Shown one piece after another: positions 9,748 to 19,591 of a stretch of DNA of 64,000 nucleotides. The position numbers were made by a program, and so were the translations under genes. The notes under the pieces were generated by a model. That model saw only the letters and a program-made list of their open reading frames with translations. It was not told where the DNA came from and made no database searches. Numbering within the stretch: position 1 is the stretch's first letter; the number at the start of each line of letters is the position of its first letter. The DNA is from Legionella santicrucis (GTDB lineage: Bacteria > Pseudomonadota > Gammaproteobacteria > Legionellales > Legionellaceae), in contig NZ_LNYU01000006.1 of NCBI RefSeq assembly GCF_001468135.1, positions 1 to 64,000 on the forward strand, written 5' to 3'.

Positions 9748-9775
9748 TTGACGATGTCATTTTTGTCAATTTAAT
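9748..9775 (+). promoter_or_regulatory. Sigma70-like promoter of the amino-acid binding protein gene
   Basis: TTGACG, 16-nt spacer, TTTAAT, about 40 nt before the ATG at 9816. The inverted pair TTGAC ... GTCAA (9748-9752 and 9765-9769) spans the spacer and could be an operator. The rest of the gap 9494-9815 is AT-rich, with only this promoter and the PmrA-like box recognised. Confidence 0.45.
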
Positions 9776-9815
9776 TTATTATTTTAAATATACATACCGT
9801 AAAAGAAGATACTAA

Positions 9816-10568
9816 ATGAAATTTTTTAAAGGTTTATTATTTTTACTCTTTTATTTCAGTGCTACCGTTCAAGCACAAGATCAACCTTTGAGAGTAGGAA
9901 TAGGACATTTTTATCCTCCTTTCATCATGCAAGGAGCGGATAATGATCTCTTTGGTTTTGATATCGAAACAGCAACAGCACTCTGTAATATCATGCATCG
10001 CACTTGCACTTTTCATGCCATGAGATTCAATGAATTACTTCCAGCAATAAATAAACAAGAGATTGATATGGCAATTAATGCGATTTCGATCACTCCGGAA
10101 CGTTTAAAATTGGTTAATTTCAGTAATCCCTACTTATTAAGCTATTCTAGATTTCTTACAAACCATATTTATGCTCATCAACCATTTCGTTTAGCTCTTT
10201 TAAATAGTAAACGGATTGGAGTAGATGCTGATTCTATCTTTGAAAGCGAATTGAAAGAAATGGATATAAAAGATCCCACCATTGTTCCATTTTACGGTGT
10301 TCATAGCACTGAAGAGATGTTAGAAGCATTGGAGAATGAAAAAATTGATTTTGTGATTATGGATAATCCTTCCGCACTTTACTGGGCAGCAAACTCATCA
10401 AGTGAAGTCCAAACTGTAGGTAGCCCTATACCCTATGGCTATGGTTTGGGCATCGCGGTGAATCTAAATAACAATACATTATTACAGTCAATTAATCACG
10501 CCTTATTGCAATATGAACTCTCGAATCAATACATCAAAAATTATAATAAATATATCTTACAGTTTTAA
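9816..10568 (+). CDS. Periplasmic amino-acid-binding protein (SBP_bac_3, ArtJ/HisJ type)
   Basis: 250 aa with a signal peptide (MKFFKGLLFLLFYFSATVQA, cleavage after AQA). The mature part opens with LRVGIGHFYPPFIM, then GFDIETATALCNIM and FNELLPAINKQEIDMAINAISITPERLKLVNFSNPY, the standard ligand-site blocks of type-3 solute-binding proteins. These deliver polar or basic amino acids to an ABC importer in the inner membrane. No permease or ATPase gene adjoins it, so its transporter must be elsewhere, or the protein works alone as a sensor or scavenger. Ligand (arginine-type) is a guess. It converges on an APC amino-acid permease gene. Confidence 0.88.
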   Translation: MKFFKGLLFLLFYFSATVQAQDQPLRVGIGHFYPPFIMQGADNDLFGFDIETATALCNIMHRTCTFHAMRFNELLPAINKQEIDMAINAISITPERLKLVNFSNPYLLSYSRFLTNHIYAHQPFRLALLNSKRIGVDADSIFESELKEMDIKDPTIVPFYGVHSTEEMLEALENEKIDFVIMDNPSALYWAANSSSEVQTVGSPIPYGYGLGIAVNLNNNTLLQSINHALLQYELSNQYIKNYNKYILQF

Positions 10569-10894
10569 TATTACTACCGTTATAAACATCCTCGCCTATA
10601 CCAAAAGGATGCATCTGACGTTTTTACACTCAAATCATCAAGAATCGAGCTACAATAGAGACAGCGCTCACGCAGGACGGCATTCTTTCGAACACTGAGA
10701 ATTATTCCCAAAACTTCACCCCTACCTCCGCTACCATTGTCTGAGCAGATACAAAGGAGATCCTGGATATATGGCAAAGACGAGGTATTTATAAGTACGC
10801 CACAAATTCAAGAAATCCTTAGTCGTAAACTCCAGAATGACTCGATTAATTTACCTAGTATTCTGTATTATAACAAAAAGAGTACTATTCATGC
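10569..10894. other. Intergenic stretch with GC-richer patch, no supported gene
   Basis: 326 nt between two convergent genes. From about 10600 to 10780 the base composition is less AT-rich than around it. A 65-codon minus-strand frame (10580-10777, with CICSDNGSGGRGEVLGIIL) and a 61-codon plus-strand frame exist there, neither with a convincing start. This looks like a remnant of foreign or repeated DNA rather than a live gene. I see no clear terminator. Confidence 0.3.
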
Positions 10895-12433
10895 TTATTG
10901 CTGATACACTTCATTAATGGGTTGGGCGCTGGTTTGGTTTTGACTGACCTTGAGCGCAACTTCATCATCTTCAGTCATCAATTGAGTTTCCTTACATAAT
11001 TTGACGTATTCTTTATGTGTAATCAGTGCATAAAAAAGAGCTGATGTTAATAGAATGTAATAAATATTTTGATAAAAATAAATTAACCACAAATAAGTCA
11101 GAAATGGTGTTGATAATACTAATAATGTGGTTACTTTCATTCTCCTTGTGATCTGTATTATTCCGTAAATTACCATCAAAACAGAGATAGATAGATTCAT
11201 TTTTAGAAAATCAGCAGCAGGCAAAGTACTCATCATGAGCCCAAGGATACAAAAGACGATTATCCCAAATATTCTGGTATTGGGTTTTATAGCCCCCATG
11301 CTAATTGGTGCTGCCATATATCCAATTAGATGATAACCTGTAACAATTACCATTAATGAAGCCCAACTGTCTGAATTCCAAAGAAAGATTGCCGTTAAAG
11401 TAAAATTGATCAGTAACGAGCGACGACATAGATTATATCGCGGATGTAATTTAGTAATCGTTCTTTTGGGCATTTGACCTTCTTTGGCCATAGCGTAGAA
11501 CATTCGAGAAGCCCCACCTAAATAAGAATACCCTGTACCTGATGGACTCACTATACTATCTGCGATTAGGATCATTGCTAAAAAGTTCACGCCTAATAGC
11601 ATTGCTAAATTAATCAGGGGCGAATGAAAATTCAGGCTGCTCCAGCCACTAGCTAACACATCATGAGGCACAGCCCCCATAAAAGCTAATTGCAATAGCA
11701 TATAAACAAACATCACAATAACAATTGAAAGTACAATTGATAAAGGAATATTCCGTTTGGGGTTCTCTATTTCACTCGCAAAAGCCACCGCTAATTGGAA
11801 GCCATTATAAGAATAAATTAAACCCGCTGAAATGATCGCAGTAATTGCAGAACCTACTCCATATTGGGAATTTGTATCCAAACTAAAGTTACTCGTATCA
11901 AAACGCATAATTAAAAAAACAATAATAGTAAAAATCGGACTAAGAATTTTAATTACTGTAACCGTATTATTGATTTTGGCGAGTAATTTAATACCAAAGT
12001 AATTAATTAATAAATAAATTACTAAGATACTCAATGCAAATAATTTACCGTAAAGAGTTAATGAATGTTCCGTCATTAAAACATCACTTTTGATTGCGGC
12101 AGCTAAGTATTGTGTAGTCGCTTGAGCTTCTGTACCAATAGTCACCATTAACCCAAACCAATTGGCAAAAGCAAAAGGCATGCCAAAAATATTATTATGA
12201 GACAATGCACTAGAACGAGCAGTTGCTCCACGAACTGGATAAATTGATGCAACTTGTGCAAGGCATAATCCAACCGCCATAACTAATAATGCCGCCAAAA
12301 TCCATGCAACAAAAGAATAATTTCCTGCAATTTTAGCGTTTAATTGAGCGCTAAAAAGCCACCCTGATCCAACCATAGCGGTAGCAGAAAGTGCTGTTGC
12401 GCTAAACAATGAAATTTTGGCATGTTGACCCAT
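10895..12433 (-). CDS. APC-superfamily amino acid permease
   Basis: 512 aa, about twelve hydrophobic segments. The first helix carries the unwound-helix signature of APC permeases (ALSATAMVGSGWLFS), and the GFQLAVAFASEIENPKRNIPLSI block in the middle corresponds to TM6 and the following loop. A cytoplasmic C-terminal tail of about 40 polar residues follows the last helix. AGGG lies 9 nt before the ATG. Inner-membrane importer or exchanger of amino acids; the substrate cannot be read. Amino acids are the main carbon source of Legionella, so such permeases are numerous. Confidence 0.9.
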   Translation of the reverse strand: MGQHAKISLFSATALSATAMVGSGWLFSAQLNAKIAGNYSFVAWILAALLVMAVGLCLAQVASIYPVRGATARSSALSHNNIFGMPFAFANWFGLMVTIGTEAQATTQYLAAAIKSDVLMTEHSLTLYGKLFALSILVIYLLINYFGIKLLAKINNTVTVIKILSPIFTIIVFLIMRFDTSNFSLDTNSQYGVGSAITAIISAGLIYSYNGFQLAVAFASEIENPKRNIPLSIVLSIVIVMFVYMLLQLAFMGAVPHDVLASGWSSLNFHSPLINLAMLLGVNFLAMILIADSIVSPSGTGYSYLGGASRMFYAMAKEGQMPKRTITKLHPRYNLCRRSLLINFTLTAIFLWNSDSWASLMVIVTGYHLIGYMAAPISMGAIKPNTRIFGIIVFCILGLMMSTLPAADFLKMNLSISVLMVIYGIIQITRRMKVTTLLVLSTPFLTYLWLIYFYQNIYYILLTSALFYALITHKEYVKLCKETQLMTEDDEVALKVSQNQTSAQPINEVYQQ

Positions 12434-13005
12434 AACAAACGACCCTTGAAAATACTTATTTTAAAATAATTGAAAATTAAATACCTATATTGCATATTAT
12501 TATAACATCGTCAATAGATATGGCGCACAGTGATCTAAAAAAATATATTCTCTAGAATTAGATTCACAAAAAAGCAACCCTACTTTTTTATAAACAAATT
12601 ATCAAGTAAGTTATTGTTTTTATTTTTTTTATATAAACACAATTATCCGCTAATTGCAGTATTATTGCGCTTATTTATTCTTATAAAGTCAATAATTGAA
12701 AAATTCCAAAATAAATTGTTTTTTTAAAGTAACCATAGAGTTTCTTGAAAAGGTTTCAGTAATCTCTTAGTTTTTTATTTCATTTAAAAATCGGATTTAC
12801 TGAAGAAATCAGAGAAAATATAAATATGCTACAATTAAAATGAAAATTCGTTACCAATAATTGACGCTAATTTTGCTTCAAAAGGTGAAATGGGCTTTTT
12901 CCAGAATCAGCTCGAATTTTCTGTTAACATTTCATTCATGAAAACGCCGTTTTAAAGCATAGAAACAAATAGTTAACAGCTCTTAATTAATGAAAGGATT
13001 GAATC
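12434..13005. other. Divergent AT-rich intergenic region
   Basis: 572 nt between divergently transcribed permease and secreted-protein genes. It has long A/T tracts and no open frame with a ribosome site. A TTGACG at about 12861 could serve as a -35 for the rightward gene. I see no RNA gene or hairpin of note. Confidence 0.3.
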
Positions 13006-13467
13006 ATGTTAGCACGACTCTTTATTTTTACTCTAAGCTTCATTTCTTCCTCCCCATTGTGGGCTTTTACTTGCTACTATACGTTAGTCAAGGATAATTG
13101 TTGGACTAAATATAATGTAACTGTAGAAGTAATAGATGCGGCAACAGAAAAAGTTTTATTAACACCAACCGTACCTGCTGGAAAATCTTGGGTACGTGAA
13201 ACTTTTACCTGTTCGGCAGCTGAGAGTTTAATGTTTCGTGCACGGTTTTCTCCCGTTTTTTGGGAAAGTGATAAAGATAAGACATATAATTCTAAACGTT
13301 TTTGGCCTATGCCAAGTGCTATCAATCCTGGTGATTCAGCTTGGAATGTCTCAGTATGTTATTCTTCTGATTTCGCCCAAGTACCACTTCCTCCAGAATC
13401 AACGGGTGATTGTAAATGTGATTTTGACAATATTCCTGCCATACCGCCGAAACAAATAGGACAGTAG
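13006..13467 (+). CDS. Secreted/periplasmic Cys-rich small protein of unknown function
   Basis: 153 aa. A signal peptide (MLARLFIFTLSFISSSPLWA, cleavage before FTCYYT) is clear. The mature protein has six Cys (in FTCYYT, DNCWTK, FTCSAA, SVCYSS, GDCKC), several Trp and a proline-rich tail (QVPLPPEST, IPAIPPKQ). This suggests a small disulfide-bonded beta fold in the periplasm or outside the cell, where it could be a type II secretion substrate. AAAGGA lies about 9 nt before the ATG. No family recognised. Confidence 0.75.
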   Translation: MLARLFIFTLSFISSSPLWAFTCYYTLVKDNCWTKYNVTVEVIDAATEKVLLTPTVPAGKSWVRETFTCSAAESLMFRARFSPVFWESDKDKTYNSKRFWPMPSAINPGDSAWNVSVCYSSDFAQVPLPPESTGDCKCDFDNIPAIPPKQIGQ

Positions 13468-13501
13468 CGCATCGCTCATGATTCATATGCAAAGATGTCA
13501 A

Positions 13502-13584
13502 AACAGTGGCTTTTCTTTTCTAGACTTATTAAGAATTTCAAACTAAGCTTATTAAAGTGTCACTTGCTCTAGAGCCACTGTTTG
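13502..13584. repeat. 11-bp perfect inverted repeat flanking 61 bp
   Basis: AAACAGTGGCT at 13502-13512 is exactly inverted as AGCCACTGTTT at 13574-13584. It lies in a gap after the secreted-protein gene. With no T-run it is not a simple terminator; it could be the ends of a very short MITE-like element or a regulatory stem. Confidence 0.4.
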
Positions 13585-13661
13585 AAATACTTTGGGATCC
13601 AAAGACATTAACTCCCAGCGTTTGTATTGATTAACTTACCACTAACCTATTAAGAATCTCA

Positions 13662-14774
13662 ATGCAGAGCATATATGAAAACTTAATTCATGCGTTAGCG
13701 CCCTACTCACAATTAATATTGATTATGACAGCAATTTTATTTGCTATAATGGTTAGTCAGTTACTTTTAGCTAAGTATTTTTCAAAATCTATATACTATT
13801 GGAGAAATATACCTTGCCTGTCACTCTGGGTCTACACATTAGCACATAACCGTTTGATAAAATATCCCTTAAGTTTAGCGATTATACTTTCTGTAATGCG
13901 TTTATATCCTAGAGATTATTGGTTAATTTTTCGGAAAGCTTTGTACTTTTACCGTTTAAAAAAACTTTTCAGCAAATTAGATGATATTATAGATACTGCA
14001 TCACCTGAAATGATCATCGCCTTAGGGGATGCGTCTTTGGGCATTAGCTTAAATTCCTTTTTGAAAAAACTATTAGATCAGGATGATTTATTAGTGCTTA
14101 ATCAATTTATTGAGCACAGGTTAATTACAAAAAAAGAATTACATGCATTCTGCAATTTATTTGCCAATAGATTAGCATTACAAGCTCGATTAACGCTGCA
14201 CTACAATTCCAAACAGAATACGAAGCTAAGAGAAAAAATTGCGGCCGCTAATATTGAGATATCCGGCGCTTACCTGGCTTTGTTAGTACATTTTATAAAA
14301 AAAGATCCAAGAATTATTGATTTTATTGCTCAAAATAAAGGGTTAACTTATTCGGCACTAAAACTCATATATCCTAAAGCCACTCAAGGTGGTGAACTTA
14401 TTCAGATTGCTCATGACATCATAGATTTTCGATATGATTTAATTCAACAACCAAAAATTGGCAAAATTTGCGCAAATGTATTTTTAGCAAAACTCGCTAA
14501 AAATTACGATTCTGAGACTATATTCCCGTTAATTCTAAGTTTACCGCCTAGACCCGTTAATATTTATGAACTATCAGATACCATCAGGTTCCAATTATAT
14601 ATCATGGAACGTGACTTCAAGATAAAATCGTTTAAAATTAATATAATTTTTGGCCTATTTTATACCTTGTTCTGGGAATATATTAAAAGAGCAGGCTTTA
14701 CTGGCGATAAGCTAAAATATCAAAAAACAACCTATAGTGTAAACAAGTCAATTACTCATGATTCACTGATCTAA
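13662..14774 (+). CDS. Membrane-anchored protein of unknown function
   Basis: 370 aa with one strong transmembrane segment near the N-terminus (about residues 18-37, LILIMTAILFAIMVSQLLLA) and a second, weaker hydrophobic stretch near 75-90 (YPLSLAIILSVM). The long remainder is helical and probably cytoplasmic, with a possible amphipathic or membrane-touching region near the C-terminus (INIIFGLFYTLFWEYI). No motif recognised and no strong ribosome site. It stands alone, facing the YopT-like protease gene tail-to-tail. Confidence 0.65.
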   Translation: MQSIYENLIHALAPYSQLILIMTAILFAIMVSQLLLAKYFSKSIYYWRNIPCLSLWVYTLAHNRLIKYPLSLAIILSVMRLYPRDYWLIFRKALYFYRLKKLFSKLDDIIDTASPEMIIALGDASLGISLNSFLKKLLDQDDLLVLNQFIEHRLITKKELHAFCNLFANRLALQARLTLHYNSKQNTKLREKIAAANIEISGAYLALLVHFIKKDPRIIDFIAQNKGLTYSALKLIYPKATQGGELIQIAHDIIDFRYDLIQQPKIGKICANVFLAKLAKNYDSETIFPLILSLPPRPVNIYELSDTIRFQLYIMERDFKIKSFKINIIFGLFYTLFWEYIKRAGFTGDKLKYQKTTYSVNKSITHDSLI

Positions 14775-14855
14775 TTCATGCTTTTTCAGATGATAGACAA
14801 ATCAAAAGAGAATTTAAGAAAACCCTTTTGGCTCCAAATGTAAGTCTTTTCAGTA

Positions 14856-15545
14856 TCATAGCTTTGAGATCAATTTATTATTGGAATAATCATCATTAAA
14901 CATCGCAACACGATTAATAATCGGAGATTTTATTGGGGTAGTAGTATACCCTATTATCTTAGATTTAGCGGTATAATGAGTTACAAGCTCTAACAGCTTA
15001 AAGGCTACATCCCTGATACTGCCTTCATAAACTCCTTTATTCGGATCAAATAACTCAAATACACCATGGCCAGTCTTTTTAATTCCCAACATATGGGTAG
15101 GATAGGGTGATTGCGGCATGGGAGCTGCAACTTTTTCAGCCCCTATTTTTAATACAACACCTTGATTCAGCTCTAACATCTTAAGTAAAGCAATTAAATT
15201 GTTCCAATCAACAGAACAATAAAATTGTCTTGGCTCTCTACCTGATAACTCATAAGTATTGTACTCCGGACTTTCAGACCCGTACTCACGATAAGCTTCA
15301 CCATTGAGTTGAAAGCTAAGCCGACAAACAATAGGTAAAATCACTTTTAAATTATTTTCCTTAAGTGCAGCCCGTGTATTATCGTCTCTTAAAAATGCCA
15401 AAACAAGCGCGTGACATTCACCAGCTGCATCAAGCCCTCTATTTCCTCGTTGTTTGGCAAATTCTAATAGATCATACTGGCGAAAGGGATAAATAGTTAG
15501 CGGATTAGCAAATAAGGTTTGTGATTGATTTTTGACAGAGAACAT
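14856..15545 (-). CDS. YopT-like (peptidase C58 type) cysteine protease, effector candidate
   Basis: 229 aa, no signal peptide. Three spaced blocks fit the papain-fold C58 triad: GECHALVLAFLRD (Cys44), THMLGIKK (His151) and FELFDPNKGVYEG (Asp167). In YopT the triad is C139, H258, D274; the His-Asp spacing of 16 is identical here and the FDPN-x-G context of the Asp is the usual one. YopT cleaves prenylated Rho GTPases; other family members are plant-pathogen avirulence proteins. The target is unknown. The unremarkable N-terminus and short charged C-terminus suit a Dot/Icm substrate. The protease call is family inference from three motifs. Confidence 0.6.
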   Translation of the reverse strand: MFSVKNQSQTLFANPLTIYPFRQYDLLEFAKQRGNRGLDAAGECHALVLAFLRDDNTRAALKENNLKVILPIVCRLSFQLNGEAYREYGSESPEYNTYELSGREPRQFYCSVDWNNLIALLKMLELNQGVVLKIGAEKVAAPMPQSPYPTHMLGIKKTGHGVFELFDPNKGVYEGSIRDVAFKLLELVTHYTAKSKIIGYTTTPIKSPIINRVAMFNDDYSNNKLISKL

Positions 15546-15629
15546 AATAATTTATTTTCAAAGTGAGTCATTATAATGCATATCGAATCATCTGCATAAT
15601 TAAAATTAAGAGATATGCCTAAAATTGTT

Positions 15630-17708
15630 TTATCGAATATTTAATTTTTGTTTACAGCGTTTAATGAAGAGTAGTGCAACCGTATCTTTGGGGAAAATAG
15701 CAAAACAGCGCTGAAAATGGAGCATGGCCTCCTGCCACTGATTGTTTGTATAAGCAGTAAATCCTTGAGCAAATTCTGCTTGATACGCTTTTACATCAAA
15801 TGGAATAGAAACAAAATCATCCCCCAATAACTCATAAATAAAAATAGCAGTAGTACGTCCTTTTACCACCACACGATCTAGCATTCGCAAAACAAATCTA
15901 TCTTTGATTTCTTCATAAACAACATCACTCACAATAATATGGGTTTGATAAACTTTGTTAATATTCTCAAGACGACTACTAATGTTGATTGTATCTCCTA
16001 CCGCAGTATAGTTTAACCGTTCTAACGAACCTAAATTGCCTACAATAGCTTCACCTTTATGAATACCAATGCGCGTAACAAATTTAGACTTGCCTTGTTG
16101 TACCCATTTAGCATTCAACTCCGCTATTTTTGCTTGACATTGTAACGCGGCCAGAGCTGCATGCTCACAAGGCGCTTCCTCGGGAAAGGGTGCCCCCCAG
16201 AATGCCATAATAGAATCACCAATATATTTATCAATCGTACCTTTTTGCGAAAGAATCACTTGAGTTAATACTTCAAAATATTCGCATATTTGTGCCATCA
16301 ATTCGGTCGGATCCATTTTTTCTGCGATGGAAGTAAAGTTTTCTATATCTGAGAACAGTACAACTAATTGCTTCCTAACCCCCCCTATACGAATATCTTC
16401 ACCCGATTCAATTAATTGCCGTACTAATAATTTCGGCACATAGCGTTGAAATTGTCGTAATCCTCGCTTCATAGAGATAATTGCATTACGCAGAACAACC
16501 ACTTCTCTCAAGCGTGAAGATAAGTTAATAGGACCCTCTAGTTCAAATTGACGAATTTTTTCTGTTTCACGTACAAGATAGTCAATTGGCTTAACAATTC
16601 GTGTGCTTAAGCGCGACACAATTACAATACTTAACAGCAAGGCGACTATACTAATCAGTAAAGTTACAAAATTAATTTGTTGCAAAAACCCCACAAAATC
16701 GCTTTTGGGTGCGATGATACCAATGAGCCAGCCTTGTTCGGCAAATCTAAAAATGGGTTCGTAATTAATGAGATAAGTATCATCTTTGTAGGTTAAATTA
16801 AATTGTTTTAAGTGAGCCTTATTGTAAAATCTCATGGATTTATCAATTAACGGTCGTGAAATAACAGGTATATTCATTAATGGCTGCAAACTGGATGAAG
16901 GCTGTTTAACAAGTGATGACAACGGATAAGCGACAAAATCCCCCGATTTTGTAATGATGAATGCATAACCATGTTTGCTTACTTTTTGATGGGTAATAAA
17001 CTGCGTTAAATACCCTAGACTCATATCCAAACCAAATACACCCATTAATTTTCCATCTTTATTATAGGCTGGTGCAGCAACTGAAATGCCCTTCTCATGA
17101 GCAGAATAATAGTGCTTGTCAGGATAATACATATAAATATCTGTCCATATTGATTCGTGCCGCTGCTTCGCTTTTAAATACCAGGGCCTTGTACGTGGAT
17201 CATAAGAGGTAGGAGGTAATGTTATTTGTTTCACAATACGACCTTGTATATCCCGATATATCATCGTATGTAACATTGGTTTATGATGTCGAAGAACAAA
17301 TTCAGTGCTAATAGTTCCATCAGGCTGTCGTTGTGAATAAATAAAATCGCCTTGTTCATTTCCCCAATAAGCACTTGGCACTAACTTAGTTGTGCTAACA
17401 ATATAATAAATATAAGGGACAAGTTGTGTTGTATCATCTTTTAACACACCCCCTTCAAGCAGCTTCGCAGAAAACCGCCCTGCATGTTCTACAGGCCTGA
17501 ACTCTACATCTACTTCACGCGAAACAACGTTTGAAATCTTCTGCATCAGTGAAAAGGAGGTATAAGTCAACTCATCTGAAAATGCAATAGAACGCACTAC
17601 TGCAATAACAATAGTAGTAATGACAAATAACATAATGAAAATAAAAAGAATACTAAATCGAAGGCTAAAAAGGATGCGTTTATTTCTTTTAAGAAAAAAT
17701 TTAATCAT
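15630..17708 (-). CDS. Membrane adenylate cyclase: dCache sensor, HAMP, class III cyclase, C-terminal TPR-like tail
   Basis: 692 aa from ATG at 17708, which has AAAGGA 5 nt upstream; an in-frame ATG at 17729 has none. Order: TM1 (about residues 14-38), periplasmic dCache domain (key block TRPWYLKAKQRHESIWTDIY and GKLMGVFGLDMS), TM2 (about 350-370), HAMP, then the cyclase. Metal aspartates are in LFSDIENFT and GDSIMAFWGAP; the Lys of IDKYIGDS points to ATP rather than GTP, and N/R transition-state residues lie in GDTINISSRLE. A short tail (WQEAMLHFQRCF, IKRCKQ) resembles a TPR unit and recurs in the cyclase at 40-42 kb. It senses a periplasmic small molecule and makes cAMP. Confidence 0.9.
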   Translation of the reverse strand: MIKFFLKRNKRILFSLRFSILFIFIMLFVITTIVIAVVRSIAFSDELTYTSFSLMQKISNVVSREVDVEFRPVEHAGRFSAKLLEGGVLKDDTTQLVPYIYYIVSTTKLVPSAYWGNEQGDFIYSQRQPDGTISTEFVLRHHKPMLHTMIYRDIQGRIVKQITLPPTSYDPRTRPWYLKAKQRHESIWTDIYMYYPDKHYYSAHEKGISVAAPAYNKDGKLMGVFGLDMSLGYLTQFITHQKVSKHGYAFIITKSGDFVAYPLSSLVKQPSSSLQPLMNIPVISRPLIDKSMRFYNKAHLKQFNLTYKDDTYLINYEPIFRFAEQGWLIGIIAPKSDFVGFLQQINFVTLLISIVALLLSIVIVSRLSTRIVKPIDYLVRETEKIRQFELEGPINLSSRLREVVVLRNAIISMKRGLRQFQRYVPKLLVRQLIESGEDIRIGGVRKQLVVLFSDIENFTSIAEKMDPTELMAQICEYFEVLTQVILSQKGTIDKYIGDSIMAFWGAPFPEEAPCEHAALAALQCQAKIAELNAKWVQQGKSKFVTRIGIHKGEAIVGNLGSLERLNYTAVGDTINISSRLENINKVYQTHIIVSDVVYEEIKDRFVLRMLDRVVVKGRTTAIFIYELLGDDFVSIPFDVKAYQAEFAQGFTAYTNNQWQEAMLHFQRCFAIFPKDTVALLFIKRCKQKLNIR

Positions 17709-17903
17709 ACCATTCCTTTGTGCGTTCATGTATAACTATAGAACAGCTCTATTTATTGAACAAGTTAAAGGCTTAGAAGTAAAATCGCCAGAAAGGATCC
17801 TTTGTCCCAATAAACAAATTAATATTAGCGAATTTTGCCTAAACTTTAATAAAAAGACAGTGATTCATCCCTAGACGTTTACAAGCTCAAGGAAAACTAC
17901 TTA

Positions 17904-19496
17904 ATGCGTCATTCAGCCCAAGAAACAATTCAAAAATTAATTAATGAACGTTACTCTGAAGCTCTGGCTGTTTTTTGGGCCGGCTCCGTTTCTCGAAGAG
18001 AGGGAACGCAATTTTCGGATTTAGATTTGGTTATCATCTATGAAAAACTTCCCAATGCTTATCGTGAAGCTTTTATTTATGAAGATTGGCCCATTGATGC
18101 ATTTGTACATGATCGAGAATCTATCCGCTATTTTTTTGAAGAATCAAGAAAAAATTCCGGTATTTCGGGCACAATTCAGATGATTTTATCTGGGAAAGAG
18201 ATGATGCCAAGCTCTGATTTTTCAAATGGAATTAGAAAAGAAGCCTATCATTACTTAAAACAAGGTCCAGCTGCTTGGGATAAAAGTCAGATTGATAAGG
18301 AGCGTTTTTTAATGACTGATGCCTTAGAAGATATTTTATATCCTAAATCTTACGAGGAACAAATCGCCTCCGCATCCTGGCTTTTTGAAGCATTGTCACA
18401 GTTTTATTTTAGAGCTCAAAATAAATGGTGTGCCAGCGGTAAATCAATCATTCATTATTTGCATCAAGCCAATCCTGATTTAGCACGAGAGTTTTCCGAA
18501 AGCTTTAAACATGTCTTTAAAGGAGGAGATGCAGCTCATTTGAAAAGATTAGTTGAAAAAATACTACAGCCTTATGGAGGATTTTTGTGGGAAGGCTATT
18601 ATTCGGATGCATCACAAGATGCAAAAATGCCAGAGCCCATAACCTTAGCAGAAAATAATGACTATATGATATGTTTAGGAGAGCACACGCATTCTGAAAT
18701 CACGGCTATTTTACCTGATAGGCAAAAGGATAAGGAACAAATGAAAAAACTGGATACTTATCAAAATCTCTGCACTGAAGTGTACGATTTAAGTAAGCCC
18801 AACGCACCTCAAAATGAATATGAATTTTACCGAAGTTATGTTATTGAAGCTAAAGGGGCAATTTTAGAACCTATGTGTGGTACTGGTCGATTTTTATTAC
18901 CTTTAATTGAAGAAGGCTTTGATGTGCATGGATTTGATGCAAGTCAATCTATGCTCCAAAAATTGTATGCGAAAGCAAGAGCTAAAAATCTTAAGCCAAA
19001 CGTGTGGTATGATTTTATTGAAAATTTGAATCAATCCGATCGATATCAATTGATTTTTATACCTACCGGTTCTTTTGGTCTCATTACAGAAAAAAAGAAT
19101 ATACAAAAGGCATTGAAAACCATTTATGCACACTTGGGAGATAAAGGACTTTTTGTATTCGAAACAGAAACACTCCATGCGGTTCCTAAAGAATTAGGGA
19201 TCTGGAGAGGCTCTAGATGGCCAAAAGAAGATGGAACACTCCTATTACTAAGCCAATTAGCAATCCTTAATGAAGAAGTGTGTTACTCAATAGGCAAATA
19301 CGAACTCATTGACAACAATAGTGTTCTGCAAACAGAGGTTGAGGAATACAAAATTCGTATTTATCAAGACCCTTCTTTTCTGCTCCACTTGCTCGCTGAA
19401 GTTGGTTTTAGTGAAGTTCGTTTGATTAAAGCATTTAACAGACAGGCATCACCTGATGAAACTGATGCAAGCATCGTTTTTGAATGCAGAAAATAA
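17904..19496 (+). CDS. Nucleotidyltransferase-SAM methyltransferase fusion
   Basis: 530 aa. Residues 1 to about 265 form a pol-beta-type nucleotidyltransferase with GSVSRREGTQFSDLDLVI: Gly27-Ser28 and Asp39/Asp41 are the catalytic pattern of aminoglycoside and kanamycin nucleotidyltransferases. Residues 280-530 are a class I methyltransferase with motif I ILEPMCGTGRFLLPL and the acidic motif II GFDASQSML. Met280 is preceded by AAGGAACAA, so the methyltransferase may also be translated alone; the two parts look like once-separate genes joined in frame. Substrate unknown; the setting among acetyltransferases, a kinase and drug-type ABC genes suggests modification of small molecules. Confidence 0.8.
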   Translation: MRHSAQETIQKLINERYSEALAVFWAGSVSRREGTQFSDLDLVIIYEKLPNAYREAFIYEDWPIDAFVHDRESIRYFFEESRKNSGISGTIQMILSGKEMMPSSDFSNGIRKEAYHYLKQGPAAWDKSQIDKERFLMTDALEDILYPKSYEEQIASASWLFEALSQFYFRAQNKWCASGKSIIHYLHQANPDLAREFSESFKHVFKGGDAAHLKRLVEKILQPYGGFLWEGYYSDASQDAKMPEPITLAENNDYMICLGEHTHSEITAILPDRQKDKEQMKKLDTYQNLCTEVYDLSKPNAPQNEYEFYRSYVIEAKGAILEPMCGTGRFLLPLIEEGFDVHGFDASQSMLQKLYAKARAKNLKPNVWYDFIENLNQSDRYQLIFIPTGSFGLITEKKNIQKALKTIYAHLGDKGLFVFETETLHAVPKELGIWRGSRWPKEDGTLLLLSQLAILNEEVCYSIGKYELIDNNSVLQTEVEEYKIRIYQDPSFLLHLLAEVGFSEVRLIKAFNRQASPDETDASIVFECRK

Positions 19497-19591
19497 TTAA
19501 AAATTTAAGATCTGTTAACAATTGGTTTCCATTGGCAAACTCCAAATGAATATAAAAAAACCACCTAAAATTCATCAGCCGCCTTAGACAA

